Shown: positions 1 to 5,742 of the stretch, piece after piece
How the letters are laid out: the number at the start of each line of letters is the position of its first letter
Position numbering within the stretch: position 1 is the first letter of the stretch
The notes under the pieces: model-generated
What the model was told of the DNA's origin: nothing
What the model saw: the letters and a program-made list of their open reading frames with translations, nothing else
Databases searched by the model: none
Assembly (NCBI GenBank): GCA_023266955.1
Contig: JAHFOH010000033.1
Span: forward strand, 1,569 to 11,494
Direction of reading: 5' to 3'
Origin: Nitrososphaerota archaeon
GTDB taxonomy: Archaea; Thermoproteota; Nitrososphaeria; Nitrososphaerales; JAHFOH01
Length of the DNA: 9,926 bases
Position numbers and translations under genes: made by a program

Positions 1-1328
1 GACACTTTGTACGTCTCTCACAAATGAACTTCGGGGTCGACTGTGGAATGTTTCCTTTAGGAAGCTGCACAATGAAATACAATCCGAAGGTTTCGGAAAG
101 GTTAGGTAGGAATCGCGGACTGATCAATGCGCATCCGCATCAGCCTGAGGAGTCCGTACAAGGTCTTCTCGAAATACTGTATAATCTTTCACAAATGCTA
201 GCTGAGATAACTGGCACTGACAAGGTGTCGCTGGCTCCAGCAGCTGGAGCTCAAGGCGAGTTCGTCGGTGCCCTTATCATGAGAGCGTACATTCGCGATA
301 AAGGAGAGTTGGAAACCAGGGACGAAATGCTGGTACCAGATTCAGCTCACGGAACTAACCCTGCAAGCGCAGCTATGGCGGGTTTCAAGGTTGTGAAGGT
401 CCCCTCAAACAGGGAGGGTCAAGTAGACATCGAGAGTGTGAAAGAGAAGGTTTCTGAACGAACCGCAGGAATGATGCTCACAGTTCCAAACACGCTCGGA
501 CTCTTCGAAAGAAACATCATTGAAATCACAAGGCTCGTCCACGATGCAGGAGGACTCATGTACTATGACGGGGCGAACATGAATGCCCTTTTAGGAAGAG
601 TCAGGGCTGGTGATATGGGCTTCGACATAGTTCACATCAATGTGCACAAGACATTCTCAACACCTCATGGTGGAGGGGGACCTGGGGCTGGACCAGTAGG
701 AGTTGTTTCGAAGCTTGCCGACTACCTGCCCATCCCGACAGTCGAGAGACGGTCGCGAGGCTATTACTTGAATTACGTCTTGGCGAAGTCGATAGGTCGG
801 GTGAAAGGTTTCCACGGGAACATTGGTGTTCTTCTTAGAGCATATGTCTACATCTCCATGCTCGGAAGTGGAGGTCTAAAGAAAGTCTCTGAACAATCGG
901 TCTTAGCGTCAAACTACCTGCTCAAACAGCTTGACCAAAATGCCTACTCCCTTCCATACGCAGAGAGCACTCCCAGAAAACATGAGTTTGTAGTCAGCTG
1001 CCAACCTTTGAAGGATAAAGCTGGAGTGCGCACCATGGAGATTGCTAAGTCGCTTCTTGACGAAGGAGTTCACGCACCGACAACGTATTTTCCTCTAATC
1101 GTAGATGAGGCACTGATGGTGGAGCCAACTGAAACGGAACCCTTCGAGAACCTGGATCAATATGCGAACATACTTAACCAGACTGCCCGCGCGGCTCTTA
1201 CAGACCCAGTGGCACGTTTAAGGATAACCAACGCTCCTAACAACACGGCGGTTAGTAAGTTAGATGAGGTTAAAGCCTCTCATCCTGCAACGCTGGTTCT
1301 TAATTGGCGGAAGATACCTAAGCTCTAA
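1..1328 (+). CDS. gcvPB: Glycine dehydrogenase (decarboxylating) subunit 2, P-protein beta chain; 5' truncated by window edge
   Basis: PLP-dependent decarboxylase half of the glycine cleavage P-protein, which with GcvPA releases CO2 from glycine and loads the aminomethyl group on lipoyl-GcvH. The reading frame is open from base 3 through the first ATG (24): the codons before it give HFVRLSQ, which matches the family's RHxxRLSQxNxGVD segment, so the ATG at 24 is internal and the gene begins outside the window. About 441 codons are present; archaeal GcvPB is usually about 500 residues, so roughly 60 are missing. Visible motifs: PLGSCTMKYNPK near the start, AHGTNPASAAMAGF (about residues 115-128 of the fragment), DGANMNAL, and the PLP-binding lysine in NVHKTFSTPHGGGGPG (Lys codon 648-650). 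The C-terminal part (PTETEPFENLDQY) is normal. The split form is typical of archaea and many bacteria. gcvPA is expected upstream but is not seen. Confidence 0.97.
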   Translation, partial: HFVRLSQMNFGVDCGMFPLGSCTMKYNPKVSERLGRNRGLINAHPHQPEESVQGLLEILYNLSQMLAEITGTDKVSLAPAAGAQGEFVGALIMRAYIRDKGELETRDEMLVPDSAHGTNPASAAMAGFKVVKVPSNREGQVDIESVKEKVSERTAGMMLTVPNTLGLFERNIIEITRLVHDAGGLMYYDGANMNALLGRVRAGDMGFDIVHINVHKTFSTPHGGGGPGAGPVGVVSKLADYLPIPTVERRSRGYYLNYVLAKSIGRVKGFHGNIGVLLRAYVYISMLGSGGLKKVSEQSVLASNYLLKQLDQNAYSLPYAESTPRKHEFVVSCQPLKDKAGVRTMEIAKSLLDEGVHAPTTYFPLIVDEALMVEPTETEPFENLDQYANILNQTARAALTDPVARLRITNAPNNTAVSKLDEVKASHPATLVLNWRKIPKL

Positions 1329-1364
1329 TGTGAAATTAGCCTGAGATGTTTTCAGTGGCTGAAA

Positions 1365-1373
1365 TTATAAATA
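1365..1373 (+). promoter_or_regulatory. TATA-like box upstream of the DUF59 gene
   Basis: TTATAAATA in the 57-base gap after gcvPB is the best archaeal TATA-box match here. A start point about 25 bases downstream would fall at about 1394, just past the GTG pair at 1386/1389. The true start could therefore be the in-frame TTG at 1404, or the TATA spacing is short. Position inferred from sequence only. Confidence 0.5.
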
Positions 1374-1385
1374 ATTTCTGATGGA

Positions 1386-1691
1386 GTGGTGGCGAAGCCT
1401 CTATTGAGCGAACTTGAGAAGCAAATCATCGATAAAGTTAGCCAAATCAAGGATGTTGAGACGAACAGAACCTTCGGGGAAATCAACATAGTAACCGAAG
1501 TGAAAATAGTTGAGGACGGCATAGCGAAGATTGTTTTCAGCCCCACTTCCCCATACAGTCCTATTGCGGTAAACATAGGAATGGACATCAAAAAAGCGAC
1601 TAGTGACATCCCTGGATTGAAGAAAGTGATAGTTCTTTGCCAAGGTCACATGCAAGACGATCTAGTCAACAAACTCGTGAATCAAGCATAG
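1386..1691 (+). CDS. MIP18/DUF59-type iron-sulfur assembly-like protein lacking the family cysteine
   Basis: Small cytosolic protein of 101 residues resembling the MIP18/SufT/DUF59 fold: an N-terminal helix (SELEKQIIDKVSQIKDVET), a VTEVKIVEDGIAKIVFSPTSP strand pair, then PIAVNIGMDIKKATSDIPGLKKVIV. Members take part in Fe-S cluster assembly or target maturation. The loop that is normally T-x-P-x-C-P reads TSPYSP (residues 54-59), so the conserved cysteine is Ser58; the only cysteine is Cys85 in the C-terminal VLCQGH segment. The start is uncertain: GTG 1386, GTG 1389 or TTG 1404 are in frame, and an ATG at 1381 is out of frame. It precedes a MoaD-like carrier and a radical-SAM Fe-S enzyme on the same strand, which fits a sulfur/Fe-S role by context. 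Family assignment is fairly good; biochemical role is inferred. Confidence 0.75.
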   Translation: MVAKPLLSELEKQIIDKVSQIKDVETNRTFGEINIVTEVKIVEDGIAKIVFSPTSPYSPIAVNIGMDIKKATSDIPGLKKVIVLCQGHMQDDLVNKLVNQA

Positions 1692-1698
1692 CATGTTG

Positions 1699-1712
1699 AT
1701 TGACGTGTCAAT
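1699..1712. promoter_or_regulatory. 14-base palindrome between the DUF59 and MoaD-like genes
   Basis: ATTGAC-GT-GTCAAT is a perfect 6-base inverted repeat with a 2-base centre. It starts 8 bases after the DUF59 stop and lies about 47 bases before the MoaD-like start. There is no T tract after it, so an operator is more plausible than an intrinsic terminator. No convincing TATA box is seen between it and base 1759. Confidence 0.35.
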
Positions 1713-1758
1713 GTCAGGCCTGTCTTCTAATGCTCTAATCACTCAATAGGGCTTTTGC

Positions 1759-2073
1759 TTGCAAACTCGTGAGACAGGAGCAAAATCAGTCCTCATCCAT
1801 ATCAAATACTTCGCAGCTATACGAGATATCGTAGGAAAGAGAGAGGAACAGATTCAAGTCGAAAGGGGATCGACAGTAAACGAGGTGCTTCACAAGCTTA
1901 CTGAGATTTACGGAGAGAGGCTAAGGAACTATGTATTCGATGACAAAGGGCACCTTAAAGGGAATCTTTCCATTCTCATCAATGGAGAAAATATAGGTAG
2001 AGATGGCTACGACCGAACCGTTCTTAGGAGCAAGGATATCCTCGTTATTCTGCCGCCGATAGCAGGTGGTTAG
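1759..2073 (+). CDS. MoaD/ThiS family ubiquitin-like sulfur-carrier protein
   Basis: Predicted beta-grasp sulfur carrier of 104 residues. The core begins at about residue 11 (SVLIHIKYFAAIRDIVGKRE), continues through VNEVLHKLTEIYGERLRNYVFD and LSILINGENI, and ends in LRSKDILVILPPIAGG. The C-terminal Gly-Gly is the site that is adenylated by an E1-like enzyme and converted to thiocarboxylate in this family, or conjugated to proteins in archaeal SAMP-type use. TTG at 1759 is the only usable start before the core: a stop lies in frame at 1747 and no ATG or GTG lies between. It is slightly longer than a typical MoaD (about 80-90) because of a short N-terminal extension. The stop codon is immediately followed by the start of the methylthiotransferase gene, so the two are probably translated together. 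Whether it serves molybdopterin, tRNA thiolation or conjugation cannot be told from sequence. Confidence 0.88.
   Translation: MQTRETGAKSVLIHIKYFAAIRDIVGKREEQIQVERGSTVNEVLHKLTEIYGERLRNYVFDDKGHLKGNLSILINGENIGRDGYDRTVLRSKDILVILPPIAGG
2065..2070 (+). promoter_or_regulatory. Shine-Dalgarno-like GGTGGT inside the Gly-Gly codons
   Basis: The two glycine codons that end the MoaD-like protein, GGTGGT, complement the archaeal 16S rRNA 3' end (GGAGGTGA-type). They sit 3 bases ahead of the TTG at 2074. They fit that TTG better than the alternative GTG at 2086, and suggest translational coupling between carrier and methylthiotransferase. Confidence 0.5.
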
Positions 2074-3348
2074 TTGGTTCAATCAGTGTATGTGGAGGCA
2101 TATGGTTGCAGTGCGAGCCTAGCTGATTCAGAAATGATAATGGGCCTCCTCCAGAAGAGTGACTTTCAGCTGGCGAATTCTCCAGAAGAAGCCGATGTCA
2201 ACGTAATAGTCACCTGCACCGTCAAGACAGTAACCTCTCAGAGGATGTCCAATCGCATCCAGAGTCTAACGAATCTGGCTAAGCCTCTGGTAGTTGCGGG
2301 ATGCATGCCGAAGACTGAAAGGTCGATCATCGAGAAGATCAATCCGCTTGCAACTCTTCTTGGACCGAATACTGTGGACAAAGCTGTTGACGCAGTTAGC
2401 GCAGCGCTGAGAGGAGAGCGTGCCATCCTGATTGAAGATTCGAAGGCACCTAAAGTCGGCCTTCCAAGGTTTAGAGTCAACCCTGTTGTGGGAGTCGTTG
2501 AGATATCAACGGGATGTCTCAGTAGCTGCACCTTCTGCCAAGTGAAGATAGCTAAGGGAGTCTTGAGAAGTTTTCCTCCCACCGATATTGTGAAGGAAGT
2601 GGAGCAGAGTGTCGCTGAAGGCTGTAATGAGATTTGGCTTACCTCAACGGACAACAGCTGTTATGGCAGAGAGATAGGCTCAAGCCTTCCCGAGCTGCTG
2701 CAGATGGTCTGCGATGTGCCTGGCAACTTTTTCGTAAGGGTTGGGATGATGAACCCGTTGCTCACGAGGAAGATTATTGATGAACTTCTTGAAGTGTATC
2801 GCAACCCGAGGATCTTCAAGTTCCTGCATATTCCCGTCCAGAGTGGAAGCAACAGAATTCTCAAGTTGATGAGAAGGGGTTACACCGTCGAAGATTTCTA
2901 CCAAATGGTCTCTAGAGCTAGAGAGCTCTTTCCTGACATCACGATAAGCACTGACATCATAGTAGGCTTTCCCAGTGAAACCGATGAAGATTTTCGAGAA
3001 ACTGTCGAACTCGTCACGAAGAGTAGGCCTAGTGTCGTGAACCTCTCGAGATATGGTGCTCGACCCGGAACCGTTGCCGCCGAGATGTCTCAATTGAGCG
3101 TTATGGCCGTAAAGCGCAGAAGCAACAATCTCCATGGAATCATAAAGGAGGTGCAGCTGGAGAACAACAAGAGATGGATAGGATGGACTGGTGAAGCCTT
3201 GATTGATGAGGAAGTGAAAGGAGCCATGGTGGCCAGGAACTTCGCCTACAAACCGATTGTTATCAAGGGGAAAGTACCCATTGGGCGCATCGTAAGAGCT
3301 CAGGTAACAGGCGTGACTTCCTCTTGCCTCACAGCTGTTCCAGTTTAG
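2074..3348 (+). CDS. CDKAL1-type tRNA N6-threonylcarbamoyladenosine methylthiotransferase (radical SAM)
   Basis: Predicted to convert t6A37 to ms2t6A37 in tRNAs reading ANN codons, with two [4Fe-4S] clusters. Domain order over 424 residues: UPF0004 N-terminal domain with Cys12 (EAYGCSASLADSE), Cys48 (VTCTVKT) and Cys77 (AGCMPK) for the auxiliary cluster; radical-SAM CxxxCxxC at Cys148, Cys152 and Cys155 (STGCLSSCTFCQ) followed by KIAKG; EIWLTSTDNSCYG; VRVGMMNP; HIPVQSGSNRILKLMRRGY; DIIVGFPSE; then a C-terminal TRAM-like part (GWTGEALIDE to the end). The SSCTFCQ and GMMNP motifs fit the archaeal/eukaryotic e-MtaB branch rather than MiaB or RimO. The TTG start directly abuts the MoaD-like stop; GTG 2086 is an alternative. 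Full-length for the family. Confidence 0.95.
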   Translation: MVQSVYVEAYGCSASLADSEMIMGLLQKSDFQLANSPEEADVNVIVTCTVKTVTSQRMSNRIQSLTNLAKPLVVAGCMPKTERSIIEKINPLATLLGPNTVDKAVDAVSAALRGERAILIEDSKAPKVGLPRFRVNPVVGVVEISTGCLSSCTFCQVKIAKGVLRSFPPTDIVKEVEQSVAEGCNEIWLTSTDNSCYGREIGSSLPELLQMVCDVPGNFFVRVGMMNPLLTRKIIDELLEVYRNPRIFKFLHIPVQSGSNRILKLMRRGYTVEDFYQMVSRARELFPDITISTDIIVGFPSETDEDFRETVELVTKSRPSVVNLSRYGARPGTVAAEMSQLSVMAVKRRSNNLHGIIKEVQLENNKRWIGWTGEALIDEEVKGAMVARNFAYKPIVIKGKVPIGRIVRAQVTGVTSSCLTAVPV

Positions 3349-3388
3349 ATGTAAGTCCAGAGAAACCTTCATTCACCTGTAACTGTTT

Positions 3389-3430
3389 AGCTCCTCCCTA
3401 TTTCCCTCTATCACCCTCGGTCCCTCATAA
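3389..3430 (+). terminator. Pyrimidine-rich tract after the methylthiotransferase gene
   Basis: From about 40 bases after the stop codon the plus strand is almost all C and T, with short blocks such as CTCCTCCCTATTTCCCTC. Pyrimidine/T-rich tracts commonly mark transcript ends in archaea. There is no hairpin, so this is a tentative 3'-end signal. Confidence 0.3.
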
Positions 3431-3453
3431 TTTGGACGATCTCTTGACAATCC

Positions 3454-3461
3454 GTATAAAT
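3454..3461 (+). promoter_or_regulatory. TATA box, distal promoter of the RHH gene
   Basis: GTATAAAT has its centre about 25 bases ahead of the ATG at 3482. This is the spacing expected for a leaderless transcript starting a 40-codon reading frame, or for a longer leader ahead of the RHH gene. Confidence 0.5.
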
Positions 3462-3481
3462 CGACCAAACTCGCTCCTTAG

Positions 3482-3604
3482 ATGAGGGCAATTTTAAGAA
3501 AAGTGGCTCAGCAGGTCAACTTTCTGCATCTTAACGTCAACCTTTTCAACATTATACGGATATGTATGTTTGCACACAGGTGTGCGCACTATTGCGCAGA
3601 GTGA
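3482..3604 (+). CDS. Possible 40-residue leader peptide upstream of the RHH gene
   Basis: An ATG 24-27 bases after a good TATA box opens a 40-codon frame that begins MRAILRKVAQQ and ends with a Cys/His cluster (CMFAHRCAHYC). Its TGA at 3602-3604 overlaps the in-frame GTG at 3601 of the RHH protein as GTGA. The position suits a leaderless leader ORF coupled to the regulator. Against it: no recognisable family, and short open frames of this size arise by chance. Low confidence. Confidence 0.2.
   Translation: MRAILRKVAQQVNFLHLNVNLFNIIRICMFAHRCAHYCAE
3551..3557 (+). promoter_or_regulatory. TATA-like box, proximal promoter of the RHH gene
   Basis: ATTATAC lies about 26 bases ahead of position 3580. 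If used, transcription would begin after the ATG at 3562, and the protein would have to start at TTG 3592 or GTG 3601, immediately before its RHH strand. Confidence 0.4.
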
Positions 3605-4218
3605 ACATTGCTGTAGACGCTGGGGTGGCAGAAAGGCTTGCGACGGAGGCGAAGAGGCAGAATAAGACTCTCTTTGCACTGGCCAACGAATGTCTCGATG
3701 TGGCCCTGCGGGTCTGCGAGAACGAAGGCAACCTTTCTCTCGTTCCGGAGCTATTGACAACGAGAAGATTTCATAGCGAGATGAATCTTAGCCCGATTCC
3801 ACTCTCACTTACTGAATTCATGGTACGAAAGCTCTACAGTGCTTACAGAGAAGATCTGGTGAACGCTTGGCGTAGCACAGGGAGAGAGTTGGCGACCTAC
3901 TTTCGGATGCATGCTCCAGATCTGGCTACAGCTGCATCAATAGGAAGACAGGTTTGGGGGCTTAAGAGGCTGGATATCCTGACAGATGGCAATAGCGGGA
4001 ATAAATTTGAACTTCATTCAGTAGGGGCAGGAGTTTCCCAAGAGTTTTCAGAATGTTGGGCTGCCTCACTATCAGGCTTCACGTCTAAGTACGGTTATGC
4101 CGCTGTGAGAGCTGAGGTTTCACCCGGTTTCGTAAGAATGCTTGTGGAGAGATCAGAGGAGCCTTTCCCGCCGGAATTTTCTGCTGCCGCATTTCTCCAG
4201 GATCGAACGCTCAGGTAA
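3562..4218 (+). CDS. Ribbon-helix-helix protein with C-terminal sensor-like domain
   Basis: Not a named gene. Residues 12-50 (RRVNIAVDAGVAERLATEAKR and on to LANECLDVALRV) fit a CopG/Arc-type ribbon-helix-helix: one basic strand, then two helices with the RQNKTL turn. After a linker (about 60-80), residues 85-208 alternate helices and strands (ELATYFRMHAPDL, LKRLDILTD, FELHSVGAG, FSECWAASLSGFTSKYGYAAV, VRMLVERSEE). This resembles the V4R/small-molecule-sensor type of alpha/beta domain, a fold-level guess only. Likely a DNA-binding regulator sensing a ligand. Start: ATG 3562 is the longest choice. TTG 3592 or GTG 3601 would remove a Cys-containing tail (MYVCTQVCAL), start right at the RHH strand and leave the palindromes in the promoter; I think one of these is likely. 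It precedes the FtsZ-like gene by 157 bases on the same strand. Confidence 0.75.
   Translation: MYVCTQVCALLRRVNIAVDAGVAERLATEAKRQNKTLFALANECLDVALRVCENEGNLSLVPELLTTRRFHSEMNLSPIPLSLTEFMVRKLYSAYREDLVNAWRSTGRELATYFRMHAPDLATAASIGRQVWGLKRLDILTDGNSGNKFELHSVGAGVSQEFSECWAASLSGFTSKYGYAAVRAEVSPGFVRMLVERSEEPFPPEFSAAAFLQDRTLR
3571..3598. promoter_or_regulatory. Clustered palindromes, candidate operator at the RHH gene start
   Basis: Three overlapping or adjacent dyads: GCACAC-AG-GTGTGC (3572-3585), GTGCGCAC (3582-3589), and TGCGCA occurring at 3583 and again at 3593, exactly 10 bases (one helical turn) apart. They lie between a TATA-like box and the first codons of a ribbon-helix-helix protein. RHH dimers bind short palindromic half-sites in tandem, so autoregulation is a reasonable inference. 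Confidence 0.5.
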
Positions 4219-4230
4219 TGTAGAAGCATC

Positions 4231-4262
4231 AACATACACGTCCCTACATATGTGGGTATGTT
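4231..4262. repeat. Inverted repeat just downstream of the RHH gene
   Basis: AACATAC at 4231-4237 is matched by GTATGTT at 4256-4262 (perfect 7-base arms, 18-base loop). The loop itself holds the 8-base palindrome ACATATGT (4246-4253). GGGT at 4254 can also pair with ACCC at 4264, giving an alternative hairpin. It starts 12 bases after the RHH stop and could end that transcript or be an operator for the FtsZ-like gene. Confidence 0.4.
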
Positions 4263-4302
4263 AACCCTTGAACATAACTGATTGAGAGCAACAAAAATTT
4301 CT

Positions 4303-4310
4303 GTATAAAA
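4303..4310 (+). promoter_or_regulatory. TATA box of the FtsZ-like gene
   Basis: GTATAAAA is a good TATA match. A start point about 25 bases on, near 4332, would give a leader of about 43 bases. A weaker box, CATTAAAG (4349-4356), is placed for a nearly leaderless transcript at ATG 4376. Confidence 0.5.
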
Positions 4311-4314
4311 TTCC

Positions 4315-4327
4315 GAACAAGTTGTTC
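4315..4327. promoter_or_regulatory. Perfect palindrome in the FtsZ-like promoter
   Basis: GAACAA-G-TTGTTC, 6-base arms around one base, lies 4 bases after the TATA box and before the predicted transcription start. This is a typical place for a repressor site in archaea. The adjacent RHH regulator is a candidate binder, though its own promoter palindromes are of different sequence. Confidence 0.45.
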
Positions 4328-4375
4328 ATCACTTAGTCCTATCGTCCCATTAAAGCGGTAATAATTCTGCAATGG

Positions 4376-5428
4376 ATGCAATTGTCAGGTTCTTTCTCCA
4401 ATTTAGAACTCCAGTCAGCAAGTAAGAGTAGCTTGATCATTGGTGTGGGTAGTGCGGGATGCAGAATAGTTAGCCAGCTTCACGATTTGGGGACTCAGGT
4501 TGACAAATTCTGTTTCGTAAGCTGCGATGAAGGTGACTTGACTTTTTGCACCGGGGGAGACAAACTCCTCATTCCCTACGAGACACGTCGCAAGGCTACG
4601 CCGAGCCTTGTAAGGGGAATTGGATCTCGATACCTTCCGGAAATTCGAACCGTTCTCAAAGATTATTCCTTTGTTTTTGTGGTCGCAGGACTAGGAGGGA
4701 AAGTTGGATCGGGTCTCGCGCCTTTGATTGCCGCTACAGCGAGTGAACTAGGCGCCACCGTCATCTGCGTTGCAGTAATGCCTTATCAATTCGAGAAAGC
4801 CAAACATTTCTACGCCGGTGTAGCCCTCAGACACCTTCGAACTCTAAGTCAAGGTGTCATTGTAGTCGACAACGACGAGTTCCTTGTGAGTGCTCCAAAA
4901 AAGCCCCTTCTTCAACTCTATCGTCAGGCGAACGAAAACGTCTGTTCCGCAATAAACAGGATTCTGGCTCCGCCTAATGAGAAGGAATTCGGGATAGGTC
5001 TAATCAAATTTATGGACACTGTTACCCATGACGGTTATTCTATTCTCTCTCTGCAGAGGACACCCTCGGCGAATAGTGCCGAAGAGGTCGTTAACGCAAC
5101 TGTTCAATCAATATATCGAACAACTGCTCCTGGTGAAGCCAGTAGGGCACTCCTTTACCTCGTAAGTGATGAGAACTTCTCCGCAAATGAGATGTCGGCT
5201 TCAGTGAGTCGACTCGGAAACCTCCTAGGCGGATCGACTCAGATCGACTACGGCATGAGCATGGGGGGAGCCGGTGACTTATCAGCCATCCTGCTCGCTT
5301 CGGGATTCAAGACCACCAAGTTCGACGACTACGATCCGCTTTCGAACGTGCTCATCGGGAGAGAGCTGGACTTTGAGCCGGAGTCTGCCTTACACCTGAG
5401 AATAGAAGGGCTGCTTAATATTGAGTAA
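4376..5428 (+). CDS. Divergent FtsZ/tubulin-superfamily protein with altered GTPase loops
   Basis: Tubulin-superfamily fold, 350 residues. T1 loop GVGSAGCRIV (23-32) matches FtsZ GxGGxGxN only partly. The tubulin signature GGGTGTG is AGLGGKVGSGLAP (104-116). MPYQFEKAKHFYAGVALRHLR (135-155) and IVVDND (162-167) align with FtsZ PFxFEG and the IVIPND stretch. The T7 loop, NVDFADV in FtsZ, is LIKFMDTVTHDG (209-220): shorter and without the paired Asp that completes GTP hydrolysis. The C-terminal domain (ALLYLVSDENFSANEMS to LLASGF) follows, but the flexible tail and FtsA-binding peptide are missing. Such proteins are described in Thaumarchaeota, which divide with the Cdv/ESCRT system, and the Nitrosopumilus form did not polymerise in published work. 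Probably not a canonical division GTPase; its role is unknown. Convergent with L31e, only 10 bases apart. Confidence 0.88.
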   Translation: MQLSGSFSNLELQSASKSSLIIGVGSAGCRIVSQLHDLGTQVDKFCFVSCDEGDLTFCTGGDKLLIPYETRRKATPSLVRGIGSRYLPEIRTVLKDYSFVFVVAGLGGKVGSGLAPLIAATASELGATVICVAVMPYQFEKAKHFYAGVALRHLRTLSQGVIVVDNDEFLVSAPKKPLLQLYRQANENVCSAINRILAPPNEKEFGIGLIKFMDTVTHDGYSILSLQRTPSANSAEEVVNATVQSIYRTTAPGEASRALLYLVSDENFSANEMSASVSRLGNLLGGSTQIDYGMSMGGAGDLSAILLASGFKTTKFDDYDPLSNVLIGRELDFEPESALHLRIEGLLNIE

Positions 5429-5438
5429 TACTCAGAGG

Positions 5439-5729
5439 CTAAGCTTGCTCTTCCTTCGGTAAAGACAGAGTAACCACTCCATCCTCATCCCGCTTCATTT
5501 GCACGGTAATTTTCCGTGGTGAATTTCTGATGCCTCTTTCCCACATTAGCTCATTCAATTGAGTGTCGATTCTAATTTCAGAAGATTTCATATGTCGTCG
5601 AGCAAACTCTTTCAGAAGATTTATCGCTCGAATAGCTCTGCGATGCCGTGGCGCAACCCAAGCGCGCCTAAGGGGAACGGTATAGATTCTTGAAAGCGGC
5701 TTTTCCTCCTTTGGCTTTTCTTCGCTCAA
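5439..5729 (-). CDS. rpl31e: Large ribosomal subunit protein L31e
   Basis: Archaeal/eukaryotic 60S-type ribosomal protein near the exit tunnel, absent from bacteria. 96 residues: acidic N-terminus (SEEKPKEEKP), then SRIYTVPLRRAWVAPRHRRA, IRAINLLKEFARRHMKSSEI, RIDTQLNELMWERGIRNSPRK and ITVQMKRDEDGVVTLSL, a full match to the family. The start is TTG at 5729: the codon run TTG-AGC-GAA has no ATG or GTG in frame upstream within the gap of 13 bases to L39e. Last gene of the S19e-PDCD5-L39e-L31e operon. eIF6, which follows L31e in many archaea, is not here; a convergent FtsZ-like gene takes its place. Confidence 0.96.
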   Translation of the reverse strand: MSEEKPKEEKPLSRIYTVPLRRAWVAPRHRRAIRAINLLKEFARRHMKSSEIRIDTQLNELMWERGIRNSPRKITVQMKRDEDGVVTLSLPKEEQA

Positions 5730-5742
5730 TCATTTTCACACG

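Noticed and set aside
24..26. ATG as the start of the glycine dehydrogenase gene
   Set aside because: Seven in-frame codons before it (HFVRLSQ) match the conserved protein sequence, so the gene is cut by the window edge.
1352..1655. Two minus-strand frames of about 85 codons
   Set aside because: Antisense to the DUF59 gene; no family features and no promoter or ribosome site.
2238..2654. 138-codon minus-strand frame
   Set aside because: Antisense to the UPF0004 and radical-SAM part of the methylthiotransferase; no family features.
2680..3372. 230-codon minus-strand frame
   Set aside because: Wholly antisense to the methylthiotransferase, whose plus-strand protein is full of family motifs; the antisense translation has no recognisable features.
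4372..4425. ATG at 4372 four bases before the FtsZ-like start
   Set aside because: It opens a 17-codon frame only, out of frame with the FtsZ-like protein; most likely incidental.
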